From the NCBI RefSeq assembly GCF_033283405.1, contig NZ_JAWMQR010000009.1:1-64000 (forward strand): a DNA stretch of 64,000 nucleotides. The letters are read 5' to 3'. Below are positions 34,664 through 43,814 of the stretch, one piece after another. Source of the stretch: Halioxenophilus sp033283405. GTDB taxonomy: Bacteria; Pseudomonadota; Gammaproteobacteria; Pseudomonadales; Cellvibrionaceae. The notes beneath the pieces were generated by a model. It did not search any database. It was not told the origin of the DNA and saw only the letters and a list, made by a program, of their open reading frames with translations. The position numbers and the translations under genes are program-made. Each line of letters starts with the position of its first letter. Position 1 is the first letter of the stretch.

Positions 34664-35950
34664 ATGGACACGATGAAACCGATTCACTATAGAACTCTCG
34701 TCCTGGCCTTGGTGGCGGCCTGTGCATCCGCCACGCTGCGGGCTGAGGGCTATGGGATATACGATGCAAAGGTGATGGCCCTCGGCGGCAGTGGCACCGC
34801 CATTGCCGATTCCGGTGCAGCGGTCTTCTATAACCCGGCGCTGCTGGCGCAGTACGATTACGACGAAGACCGCGGCCACCACGGCAGTTTCTATTTTCCC
34901 ACTCTGGCTCTGCAGTTGGCGGAGGTCGCCGAAGATATTCAGGATATCGACGACGACCAGTTGGCCGATAATCTGAGCGACTCCGTGGCCGCGTTTAATG
35001 CCGCACCGGGGGCGGCCAATGCCGGCGGCGTGGTGGATGCCAGTTCGGCGTTGCTCTCTTCGCTCAACCAGATCAAGGGCAGCAGCCTGTTTGTCGATGG
35101 CTTTCTGGGTGTGGCAATCGCCGAACCCGGCGAGCGCCAGGGGGGCGCCTTCTACTGGGGAGCTCGGGTAATCGGTGATGGCGATCTCTCTTCAATCGAG
35201 CAGGCTGACCTCGATCTGCTGGCCGACTATGTGGAAGGGCTCGATTTTATTGCCACCGGCGGGCAGAGCGGCACTGCCCATCCGGAGCTGTTCAATGCCG
35301 ATGGTACTTTGGTTGACCCGCGCGATAACCTCATAAGCAGTGCGCAGGCCGTGGGTGCCGTGGCCAATGAACTCGGTGTGGCGGTGGCCAAAGAGGTGAG
35401 CCTCTGGGGGCAGCCGGTCGCCTTTGGATTCACACCCAAAATCATGGTGCTCAAGACCTACGACTCCTACCTGGATGTGAGTGGCAATAGCGTGGAAACC
35501 GGCGAGAGTAGTGCGTGGCAGCGCAAACTCAGTGCCGATTTAGGGGTGGCGACCCGGGTGGGCCACTGGAATTTTGCCTTTACCTGGAAAGATGTCGCCC
35601 GCCATGTGCTCGCCACGCCGCTGGAGCGTGAATTGACTATCGACAGCAAACCTCGCCTGGGCATTGGCTATTTCGGTGATCGATTTAAGCTGGGCTTTGA
35701 CTACGACCTGGTGCCCATCACCTCCGCTGCTGGCCACCGCGAAATCCAGGAGTGGGCGCTGGGTGCCGAGTGGCAGGTATTAGCGCCGCTCGCTCTACGC
35801 GTTGGCTACCGCCAAGACCTCGAAGATACCCGGGGAGATGTCATCAGCTATGGGGTTGGCCTGGAGTTGGGGCGCTTTCTTATGGATGCTGCATTCGCTG
35901 AGAGTGACGATCTGCTAGCGGCGGCGCTGCAATTCGGTTACCGAATTTAA
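34664..35950 (+). CDS. TraF-like (PF13729-type) outer membrane protein
   Basis: A 428-residue exported protein. The signal peptide is LVLALVAACASATLRA, with cleavage before EGYGIYDAKVMALGG. The segment GGSGTAIADSGAAVFYNPALLA is typical of FadL/TraF_2-type barrels. The rest is beta-rich (LGIGYFGDRFKLGFDYDLVP) and ends in an aromatic residue pattern, LQFGYRI. The family is often labelled conjugal transfer protein TraF, but no conjugation genes are near, so an outer membrane barrel role is more likely. ATG 34673 is an equally possible start. It lies upstream of an RND pump pair but is separated from it by 386 bases. Confidence 0.7.
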   Translation: MDTMKPIHYRTLVLALVAACASATLRAEGYGIYDAKVMALGGSGTAIADSGAAVFYNPALLAQYDYDEDRGHHGSFYFPTLALQLAEVAEDIQDIDDDQLADNLSDSVAAFNAAPGAANAGGVVDASSALLSSLNQIKGSSLFVDGFLGVAIAEPGERQGGAFYWGARVIGDGDLSSIEQADLDLLADYVEGLDFIATGGQSGTAHPELFNADGTLVDPRDNLISSAQAVGAVANELGVAVAKEVSLWGQPVAFGFTPKIMVLKTYDSYLDVSGNSVETGESSAWQRKLSADLGVATRVGHWNFAFTWKDVARHVLATPLERELTIDSKPRLGIGYFGDRFKLGFDYDLVPITSAAGHREIQEWALGAEWQVLAPLALRVGYRQDLEDTRGDVISYGVGLELGRFLMDAAFAESDDLLAAALQFGYRI

Positions 35951-36336
35951 CGCTCGTTGCCAATTTACCCGCCTTTCTAAGCTCTAACGCTAGGCCTCGG
36001 GCAGATGCCCGGGGCTGAGCAACTATCCTCTCTTTTTAAATAAGTTAACCGGGTAAACGCTTTCTTCTTCGTCTGAGTCTTACTGCCCGGTAAACCTGAA
36101 AATCTTTCTACCTGACTGGCGCTAATTTCAACATTTTATAGAGAATTTCGCGACAGAACAGGCCGCGCATGCCGGTATCGACCACTCGCCTCGTAATTTG
36201 GACAGGTGATTTCCCAGTGGGAATCGCGCAGCGTGCTGATTTTGGTGAACCGCATTGACTATGGATGGCGCCAGCTAATTTTCTGGCTGTCGCTGCCGGG
36301 CATTCAACGATAAAAAGAGAATGGATGGAGAGGGTT
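35951..36336 (+). other. Intergenic region upstream of the RND pump genes
   Basis: Holds one imperfect hairpin (CCTCGGGC / GCCCGGGG at about 35995-36015) after the TraF-like gene, and direct words GGGTAAACG and CCGGTAAACC near 36050 and 36088. I see no gene or clear promoter. Confidence 0.4.
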
Positions 36337-37548
36337 ATGTCTCGGCTGCAAAAGATTGTTGTGCCGTTGGCAGTGGTGCTGGTGACCGTCGCCGGCATTT
36401 GGGGTTTATCGGCCAGTAAGCCAGAACCGGAGAGCAAGCCGGAGGTGCCCCGGCCGCGTACCGTTTATGTGGAGAGTGTGCAGGAGAGCGTGCGCCAATT
36501 AACGGTGACCAGCCAGGGTGAGGTGAAAGCCAGAACCGAGATCGACCTGATCGCCGAGGTGAGTGGCAAGGTGGTCTATGTATCGCCGGAATTCACCGAA
36601 GGCGGGGTCTTTACTCCCGGTCTGGTTCTATTGCGCATCGAAGACAGCGACTACCAGGTGGCACTGGCCAATGCCAAGGCCGAGCTTGCCCGCCAGCAGG
36701 TGCAGGTCGATCAGGGGTTGGCCGATGCCGAGGTGGCTCGCCAGCAGCTGGCGGGCGTTAAAGCCTCCGCCCTCGGCCTGAAAAAACCCCAACTGGCTGA
36801 GGCACAAGCGGGCTTGGCGGCCGCCAGGGCGCGTCTGCAGCAGGCGGAGATTGACCTGGCGCGAACTCAGGTTGCGCTGCCATACAGTGGCCGGGTGCGG
36901 GCCGAGGCCGTGGGTCTGGGGCAGTACGTTACTCAGGGCACGCCGCTGGCCAAGGTCTTTGCCGACGATGTGGTTGAGGTCCGCCTGCCGCTCACCGATT
37001 CACAGTTGGCCTCGCTGGGGTTGCCCATCGGTTACACCGCCCCCTTGGGCGATGGCCCCTCGGTGGCCCTCTCGGCCAAGGTGATGGGTTTTACCCGCTA
37101 CTGGCAGGGACACCTGGTCCGTGTCGACTCCGCCTTCGATCCGCTTACCCGGGTTATATACGCGATGGTGCAGGTGCCCAACCCCTACAGTGAGGAGACT
37201 TTGCAGGCCAGTGGTTCGCCCCTGGCGGTGGGGCTGTTTGTCGATGCCGAGATCGGCGGCCAGCAGTTGGCCAATGCCCGAAGCATTCCCCGGGAAGCGC
37301 TGCGCGCCGGTAATCGGGTATTTGTGGTTAAAGATGGCGCTCTGGATATCCGGGTGGTGGATGTGCAACACACCGATAATGACACCGCCGTGATCCGCGC
37401 CGGCCTGGCCGTCGGTGAACAGGTGGTGGTCTCGCCGGTGCGCGACCCCATTAACGGCTTAAAGGTGGAAGCGCTGGCCCCGCAAGGTTTCGCCGGCCCT
37501 GATACCTCTGTTAGCCCAGCGGCCACTGCCCGAGGGGATCGCTCATGA
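36337..37548 (+). CDS. RND efflux periplasmic adaptor (membrane fusion protein)
   Basis: A 403-residue adaptor with an N-terminal membrane anchor (IVVPLAVVLVTVAGIWGL). A barrel-sandwich domain opens near TVTSQGEVKARTEIDLIAEVSGKV. A long alpha-helical hairpin rich in Ala and Gln follows (about residues 100-180), then lipoyl and beta-barrel domains (VALPYSGRVRAEAVGLGQYV). It bridges the inner membrane pump to an outer membrane channel. I choose ATG 36337 because the GGAGAGGG stretch lies directly upstream. The stop overlaps the pump start by 4 bases. No TolC-like gene follows. Confidence 0.9.
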   Translation: MSRLQKIVVPLAVVLVTVAGIWGLSASKPEPESKPEVPRPRTVYVESVQESVRQLTVTSQGEVKARTEIDLIAEVSGKVVYVSPEFTEGGVFTPGLVLLRIEDSDYQVALANAKAELARQQVQVDQGLADAEVARQQLAGVKASALGLKKPQLAEAQAGLAAARARLQQAEIDLARTQVALPYSGRVRAEAVGLGQYVTQGTPLAKVFADDVVEVRLPLTDSQLASLGLPIGYTAPLGDGPSVALSAKVMGFTRYWQGHLVRVDSAFDPLTRVIYAMVQVPNPYSEETLQASGSPLAVGLFVDAEIGGQQLANARSIPREALRAGNRVFVVKDGALDIRVVDVQHTDNDTAVIRAGLAVGEQVVVSPVRDPINGLKVEALAPQGFAGPDTSVSPAATARGDRS

Positions 37549-40500
37549 AAGGTTCCATCGCCTGGTGGGTAAACAATCCGGTGGCCGCCAATATGTTGAT
37601 GATTGGCATCATCATCGCCGGCATTTTGGGCTTCTTTCGTATGGACCGCGAGTTCTTCCCCACCATTCGGGCGACTGCGGCGACCGTGTCGGTGGCTTGG
37701 CCGGGTGCCGCGCCCCAGGAGGTGGAGGAGCAGTTGGTGATGCGTATCGAAGAGGCGCTCACCGATCTGGACTCCATCGAACGGTTGCGCTCCACCGCCA
37801 GCGAAGGGCTGGCTGAGATCTCTATTGATGGCAAGCCCGGGGCGGACCCGGTGCAGTTCATGAACGACATTCGTGCCCGGGTCGACTCCATTCGCAGCTT
37901 CCCCAGTGATGTTGAGCCGGCCCGCATCCGCCAACAGGTGTGGCGCAACGAAATGCAGCGTGTCGCGGTACACGGTAACGGCTTCAGCGAACGTGAACTC
38001 AAGCGCATGGCGGAAAAGCTGCGCGATGAGATTACCCTGTTGCCGGGAATTTCGGTGGTGGAGCTGTTTGGTGTTCGGCCTGAGGAGGTCTCGGTCGAGC
38101 TCTCCGAAGAGGCGATGCGCCGTTACCGCGTCAGCTTTGATGAAGTCGCCCGGGCGATTCGGGCGACCTCGGTGAACACCTCCTCCGGGCGGGTAAAAAC
38201 CGAAACCGGCGACGTACAACTGCGCACCCGCAACCTGGCGGAGAACGAAGATGAGTTTGGCGATGTGATCGTTCGCCAAACCGAAGAGGGCGCTATTGTG
38301 CGCGTACGCGATGTGGCGCACGTGGTCGACGGCTTTGAGGATAATGAAATCCTGGCCACCCTCAACGGTGAGCCGGCGGTGTTGATTCAGGTACTGACCA
38401 CTGAGCAGATCAATATTGTGCAGGCCAGTGAGTCGTTGCGCGCCTGGTTGGCAGAAGCCCAACCGCGGATGCCGGAGGGTATGAGCCTCACTCTCTGGAC
38501 GGATATGGCCGACGCCTACAACAGCCGCATGAAAACCATTATGGACTCCGCCTTTTATGGGCTGATTCTGGTGTGTGTGGTGCTGCTGTTAACCCTGCGT
38601 CCGAAGGTGGCCTTTTGGGTTTCGTCCGGCATTTTTACCGCCTATTGCGGTGCCTTTATTTTGTTGCCCTACACCGATGTCTCCATCAACTTTATCTCCA
38701 CCTTCTCTTTCCTTTTGGTACTTGGCATTGTGGTCGATGATGCCATCGTGGTAGGCGAGAGTATTCATCACGTAGGCGCTAAAAAAGGTGGGCCGAAAGC
38801 GGCGGTGCTGGGTACTCAGCTGGTTTTAAAGCCGGTTATTTTCGCCGTGTTGACCACCATGATCGCCTTCGCCCCCTGGTTGTTTATCAGTGGCGAGGAT
38901 GCTCAGTTAACCCGCCAGGTCTCCATTATTATTATCTGTGCGTTGAGCTTTTCGCTGGTGGAGGCCTTTTTTATATTGCCGGCACATTTAAGCAAATTGC
39001 AGCCGGTAGAGCCCAAAGGCCGCTTTGGTAAATTGCAGTCGCGCATTGAACATGGCCTGATCGATTTCGCCGGCGGCCCCTATAAAAAGTTTCTGCTGTT
39101 ATCACTGCATAACCGCTACACGGTGTTGGCTATCTTTTTTGGCATGCTGGCCTTGAGTGTTGCACTGTTGACCAGTGGTTGGCTGAAATTTGATTTTATG
39201 CCCGATATCGAAAGTGACGAGGTGGTGGTTAATGTTGATCTACCCGATGGCGTACCCTACACGCGTGCCTTGGCCGTGCTTGATCAGTTGCAGGAGGGGG
39301 AGCGCAAATTGGTGGCGGAAATCGAACAGCTGGCCGCCACCGAAGGGGGCAGTGGCAAATTAATTGAGAACTGGTATACCCGCTCCCGCCGTGAAAGTGT
39401 GATCGCCATTGTTAAACTGGTCCCGCCTGAGAGTCGGCAGATCTCCGCCAAAGAGGCGGCGGAGCGGTTGCGGGTATTGGTGGGCGATATTCCCGATGCC
39501 GACGCCGTCTCTTATCATCACTCCTTGGGTAACTGGGAGCCGGATATCGAATATTCCGTCAGCCACAGCGACTTCGATGTATTGAAAGCGGCGGTGGCAG
39601 CACTCGAGACCCAGCTGCGCAGCTACGATAATTTGTACGATGTGCGCAGCGATCTGCAGGCGGCAACGGAAGAGTATCGCTTGAGCCTGTTGCCCGGCGC
39701 CGAGAAGTTGGGGTTGACCCTGGCCGAGGTGTCACGCCAGGTACGCCAGGCCTACTACGGTGAAGAGGTACAGCGTTTAGCGCGCAGTGGTAACGATGTG
39801 CGCGTGATGTTGCGCTACCCCGCCACCAGCCGAACCAATTTGGAGAGCCTGAATCATTTTCGCGTGCGTCTGACCGATGGCAGGGAAGTGCCGTTGTTGG
39901 CAATAGCGGAGATCGATACCTATCCGGGCATTAATCGCATCGACCGTCGGGAGCGCAAACGTTCCAGTGTGGTGAGTGCGGAGATGGTGGGCGATGATCG
40001 CCATCTGATCGCCGCCGACCTGGAAGAGAATTTCTTTCCCGCCTGGAAGGCACAGTTTCCCGGTGTGTTTCTGGGGGCGGTGGGCGAAGCCGAAGGCGAA
40101 CAAAAATTTCTGGAGGAGTTAAAGAGCCTCTACGTGATGGCCCTGTTTGCTATGTATGCGCTGATCGCCATTGCCTTTAAATCCTACTGGCACCCGGTGT
40201 TGGTGATGACCGCTATCCCCTTTGGTTTTATGGGGGCTGTGTTCGGCCACATGCTGTGGGGTATGCCGATGGCGATGTTCTCCTATTTGGGGATAGGCGC
40301 GGCGGCAGGGGTGGTGGTCAACGATAACCTGGTGCTGCTCGATGCTCTGCATCGCAATCGCGATCAGGGGGCAGCGCCCTTTGAGGCGATTGTCGCCTCG
40401 GCGGTGGGGCGCTTTCGGCCGATATTGTTAACCTCGGTAACCACTTTTGTAGGCCTGTTACCGATGATGCTGGAACGCTCCATTCAAGCCCAGTTTTTAA

Positions 40501-40691
40501 TTCCAACCACTATCTCGCTCTCCTTTGGTGTGCTCTTCGCCACCTTTGTAACGCTGCTGCTGGTGCCTTCAATGTATCTGATAGGTGAAGATATTCGGCA
40601 TGGCTTTGCCAGGTTGCATCAGTGGCTGACTGTAAAACTGTTGGGGCGGGAACCGTCACCGATGACCGACCAGGAGTCCACTGGCCACTGA
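37545..40691 (+). CDS. RND family efflux permease
   Basis: A 1048-residue AcrB/MexB-fold transporter with 12 membrane helices in two halves and two large periplasmic loops. The N-terminus (AWWVNNPVAANMLMIGIIIAG) fits the AcrB subgroup that often pairs with stand-alone adaptors. The proton relay region in TM4 is LGIVVDDAIVVGESIHH (about residue 392), with its counterpart GVVVNDNLVLLDALHR (about 925) in TM10. It exports an unknown substrate using the proton gradient. Translation is coupled to the adaptor by an ATGA overlap. Confidence 0.92.
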   Translation: MKGSIAWWVNNPVAANMLMIGIIIAGILGFFRMDREFFPTIRATAATVSVAWPGAAPQEVEEQLVMRIEEALTDLDSIERLRSTASEGLAEISIDGKPGADPVQFMNDIRARVDSIRSFPSDVEPARIRQQVWRNEMQRVAVHGNGFSERELKRMAEKLRDEITLLPGISVVELFGVRPEEVSVELSEEAMRRYRVSFDEVARAIRATSVNTSSGRVKTETGDVQLRTRNLAENEDEFGDVIVRQTEEGAIVRVRDVAHVVDGFEDNEILATLNGEPAVLIQVLTTEQINIVQASESLRAWLAEAQPRMPEGMSLTLWTDMADAYNSRMKTIMDSAFYGLILVCVVLLLTLRPKVAFWVSSGIFTAYCGAFILLPYTDVSINFISTFSFLLVLGIVVDDAIVVGESIHHVGAKKGGPKAAVLGTQLVLKPVIFAVLTTMIAFAPWLFISGEDAQLTRQVSIIIICALSFSLVEAFFILPAHLSKLQPVEPKGRFGKLQSRIEHGLIDFAGGPYKKFLLLSLHNRYTVLAIFFGMLALSVALLTSGWLKFDFMPDIESDEVVVNVDLPDGVPYTRALAVLDQLQEGERKLVAEIEQLAATEGGSGKLIENWYTRSRRESVIAIVKLVPPESRQISAKEAAERLRVLVGDIPDADAVSYHHSLGNWEPDIEYSVSHSDFDVLKAAVAALETQLRSYDNLYDVRSDLQAATEEYRLSLLPGAEKLGLTLAEVSRQVRQAYYGEEVQRLARSGNDVRVMLRYPATSRTNLESLNHFRVRLTDGREVPLLAIAEIDTYPGINRIDRRERKRSSVVSAEMVGDDRHLIAADLEENFFPAWKAQFPGVFLGAVGEAEGEQKFLEELKSLYVMALFAMYALIAIAFKSYWHPVLVMTAIPFGFMGAVFGHMLWGMPMAMFSYLGIGAAAGVVVNDNLVLLDALHRNRDQGAAPFEAIVASAVGRFRPILLTSVTTFVGLLPMMLERSIQAQFLIPTTISLSFGVLFATFVTLLLVPSMYLIGEDIRHGFARLHQWLTVKLLGREPSPMTDQESTGH

Positions 40692-40730
40692 GTCCTAGCG
40701 AGCTTAATTGGTAATCGGTTTTCTTCGGGC

Positions 40731-40755
40731 AAAAAAAAGCCCTCTTTCGAGGGCT
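40731..40755 (-). terminator. Intrinsic terminator for leftward transcripts
   Basis: On the minus strand, AGCCCTC-GAAA-GAGGGCT is followed by eight T. The plus strand lacks a T-run. It is 370 bases beyond the stop of the leftward TonB receptor gene. Confidence 0.85.
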
Positions 40756-41124
40756 GCAGGAGAGATCACATGCCTCACACAATTGGAGCTGGAGCTAAAC
40801 AAAACTGGCAAGCCATACTTACCAGCACATTATTCCAGCCCCACGATTGCCACTCACTGTGGTTGTTACCGATGGCAATGACTGGCTTAGTGCCTGGCAA
40901 ATTTAAATTGGCGCTACCTTAATCTAGACAACGATTGAGCATTAAAGCTACTCAATGAAAACTGATTAAATTGAAGAAATTAATTGCTGAAATGGTGAGT
41001 CCGTTCAGCGGTAAATTTCTCTGTCCTTAACAGCGTCGCTGGTTAAGAGGTTATTCCTTGGCAGCGACGTTACAACGACTATCTTCTTCAAGGCACATCC
41101 TTGTGCGCTATGGGTTGTTACTAA
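40756..41124 (-). other. Long 3' region of the TonB receptor gene
   Basis: These 369 bases lie between the receptor stop codon and the leftward terminator. They contain a stem-loop with 8-bp arms (CGTCGCTG 41034-41041, CAGCGACG 41062-41069) and a smaller one (CAAGG / CCTTG near 41085-41100). No gene is apparent. The region may be a structured 3' UTR or hold a small RNA ending at the terminator. Confidence 0.4.
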
Positions 41125-43518
41125 TTAAAATTTGTAATTGACGCTGGCTTCATAACTACGTGGCAGTTCTGGAAGCACAATCTGACTACCGAACAGATCC
41201 GGGAAGTTGGAGCGGTAGTAGGTTTCGTCAGTCAGGTTTTTGCCGTTCAAGCTAATGGTGAATTTATCGTAGTTAAAATAGATTCCCGCATTAACCAGGG
41301 TGTAGCTGGGTAGCTCAACGGATTGTGAGAAGCCGGAGTAGACGGAATCGACATTGATGATAGAGGTGTTGAACGCCAGACCATTACCAAAATCGTAGGT
41401 GCCAGTGAAGGTGTATATATTTTCAGGCACACCGGCTTTCTCGCCGTTACCCGCAGGTACCAAACCAATTACCCGACCGCCGTAGACCAGTGAAGGATCG
41501 GTAATGCCATAGTAGGTGGCAATATCGTCCGCACCAAAGAAGCTGAATTGAGTACCCTCTTTTTCTGCCGTGAGGTTGGTTACCGTCACGTTGGTGTAAC
41601 CGGCGGTGAGTACCAGGTGTTCGTTCACCACCCAACGCAGTTCAGCTTCGACACCTTCTGTTTTAGTGGTGTTGTTGGTGACCGTGTTTTGCGCGCTGTA
41701 ATCAATACGTTCCTGTTCGTAGTAATCCAGAGCAAAATAGAGCGAGTCTTCCAGGAAGCTGCCTTTCACACCAAATTCCTGCAGCTCGGAGCCTGAGAAA
41801 GCCACGCCATCGGTAATATTGGAGACGGGAATCTCAGCACCTTGGCCCGCGACAGTAGTGACCTGTTCTGAGAAGGTGACGTAGGGGATCAGGCCAACGG
41901 GAGAGTCGTAACTCAAGCTCACTGTCCAGGAGACATCGTCGTCGGTGTCTGAATCCGTTACGTCGGGAGCATCATCAGCCTCGCCAAGCAGTTTATTGGT
42001 AACCGAGGTTGATTCCATATCGATAACGTCGTATCGAACACCGATTAAGGCACTAAAGCCATTGGTGAAGCTCAAATCGACCAGCGCGGCCGCGCCATAG
42101 TTGGTGTAATTACCGACATCGTAATTGTCAAAATCGTCGTTAATTTGTGTTGCCAACAAGCGGGTGTCGACTGCAGAGGCTGGGCCCGTTAAATCGCGAC
42201 GATCAAAATATTCATCGGCAAAGTCATCACCGTGTTTGAAGTCGGTGTAGCGAACTGAAGGCGACAGCTGAATGGAGGTGGTCAGTGTCTCACTAGAGAA
42301 GCTTTTGGCGAAGATCAGTTTCTCTTCGAGCGCATAGCTATCGTGGAACTGGGAGAAGCCGTAGGCGTTTTCATTGAGGTTATCGTAGCTATCGTAGAAC
42401 ATTTTGTTGGTGATTTCCCAACCGCTGCCCATGGTGTAGATAGTATCGAAATAGAGTGTGACCGCTTCGTTTTCCAGGGTATCTTGTGGTGCCACCAGTA
42501 CGTTGCTGCCATCCAGTTTGGCAGTGCCTGGGTTCTCCAAGGCCATGGCGTCACTGACGGCAGGACCAAACACGCCGGGAATGCTGAATTGGCTCAGGCC
42601 GCCGTCAACTGCGCCATACTCCTGGTGGGAGATGACACCGTCCTGAACGCCATCGAGTATGCCGTCGATGGCTTGCGCGCTGCCGGTGACATAAGTGCCG
42701 TTGTCAATCAGATCCTGGCTTAAGCGGTTCCAACCCGCAACCTGGTTGCCTTCATAGTCGTGGTACATACCGCCCCACTGGAAACGCAGTTGGTCGGTGA
42801 CGTCCATATCAAATGAGGCTTGTACGATATTTTGCTTGGTGGCGGTGTTGTCGTAGTAGCTGTCGGAGTCTTCAAATTCGCCGTACAGGTAGAAGCCAAC
42901 TTTATCGGCGATTGGGCCGCCCACTTCAGCGGTGATAATACTTTTATCCCAGGAGCCAGTGGTGTAACCGATTTCTCCTTCGTAGCTCTCCAGATATTGG
43001 CCGCCGTTGGCGCGGGCGGACTTCGGATTAAAGTTCAGATAACCACCAATTTTTGACGGACCAAAAATGGGTGAGGCTGGGCCACGCACGATATCAATGC
43101 GGTCTGATGCGCCGATGGGGGTGGGGTAGTTGCCGGGGTTATCCAGGCGGCGCATGCCTCGGAAATAGGCTTCGCCAGGTGTGCCGCGTACATCCAGTGA
43201 ACCGGCTACACCAAAGAAGGACTGGGTAAAGGTACCGGGCGCAAAGGCGACGAGCTCATCGATATCGGAGACGCTAAAGCGCTCCAACTGCTCGAAACTG
43301 ATGGTGGAGGCTGAACGTGGGGTCTCCAGCAGTGATTTGCCGAAACCAAATACCTCTACGTCTTCGCCGGGCAAGCTGCCCAGTGAACCCTCGACGATAA
43401 CCTCTTCCAGACCGCTGGTGTCATCTTCTGCCCAGGCAGTGGTGGCTGCGGTGGACACGACAATGCCATAGGCGACAGCGGCTGCCATAGGCAAGCGTCG
43501 GAAAAATCTGTTTTGCAT
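41125..43518 (-). CDS. TonB-dependent receptor, possibly for purines
   Basis: A 797-residue outer membrane receptor. Signal peptide about residues 1-30 (LPMAAAVAYGIVVSTAATTAWA), TonB-box region GLEEVIVEG, a plug domain with RIDIVRGPASPIFGPSKIGG, then a barrel with many acidic loops and the C-terminal strand RSYEASVNYKF. The fold is closest to the FhuE/siderophore class by eye. Downstream on the transcript there is only a long 3' region; upstream on the same strand come 8-oxoguanine deaminase and a purine permease, so a purine or related heterocycle is a possible ligand. Start ATG 43518 has a strong GGAGGA site. Confidence 0.85.
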   Translation of the reverse strand: MQNRFFRRLPMAAAVAYGIVVSTAATTAWAEDDTSGLEEVIVEGSLGSLPGEDVEVFGFGKSLLETPRSASTISFEQLERFSVSDIDELVAFAPGTFTQSFFGVAGSLDVRGTPGEAYFRGMRRLDNPGNYPTPIGASDRIDIVRGPASPIFGPSKIGGYLNFNPKSARANGGQYLESYEGEIGYTTGSWDKSIITAEVGGPIADKVGFYLYGEFEDSDSYYDNTATKQNIVQASFDMDVTDQLRFQWGGMYHDYEGNQVAGWNRLSQDLIDNGTYVTGSAQAIDGILDGVQDGVISHQEYGAVDGGLSQFSIPGVFGPAVSDAMALENPGTAKLDGSNVLVAPQDTLENEAVTLYFDTIYTMGSGWEITNKMFYDSYDNLNENAYGFSQFHDSYALEEKLIFAKSFSSETLTTSIQLSPSVRYTDFKHGDDFADEYFDRRDLTGPASAVDTRLLATQINDDFDNYDVGNYTNYGAAALVDLSFTNGFSALIGVRYDVIDMESTSVTNKLLGEADDAPDVTDSDTDDDVSWTVSLSYDSPVGLIPYVTFSEQVTTVAGQGAEIPVSNITDGVAFSGSELQEFGVKGSFLEDSLYFALDYYEQERIDYSAQNTVTNNTTKTEGVEAELRWVVNEHLVLTAGYTNVTVTNLTAEKEGTQFSFFGADDIATYYGITDPSLVYGGRVIGLVPAGNGEKAGVPENIYTFTGTYDFGNGLAFNTSIINVDSVYSGFSQSVELPSYTLVNAGIYFNYDKFTISLNGKNLTDETYYRSNFPDLFGSQIVLPELPRSYEASVNYKF

Positions 43519-43814
43519 AATTCCTCCCGAAGGAAATAAGGGCTAGGCCCAAGACCTGAGTGTGTGGAAAGTAAAACGAATGGTGATGGTTGGGGGATAG
43601 CAGGATTGGTGCCAATAACCTGTCCAGTTGGTCAGATAATTAACGGATTAAGTTGATCATTAAATTGAAGGCTGAATGGTGGCTTAATCGAATTAGCTGT
43701 TAGATTGCTCAGGTGCCCAATTTGGTTGGTTTGGCAGAGTTGGTGGCGGTCAACTTGGCGGATGGCCATCGTCCGCCAGGGGCCGCATTCGTGCCATGGC
43801 GTCACAAATCCTAT

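Noticed and set aside
34664..35950. Conjugation function for the TraF-like protein
   Set aside because: No other transfer gene is in the window and the sequence reads as an outer membrane barrel; the name reflects family labelling.
37185..38462. A 425-codon minus-strand frame across the RND adaptor and permease genes
   Set aside because: It crosses two well-supported coupled genes on the other strand and shows no domain.
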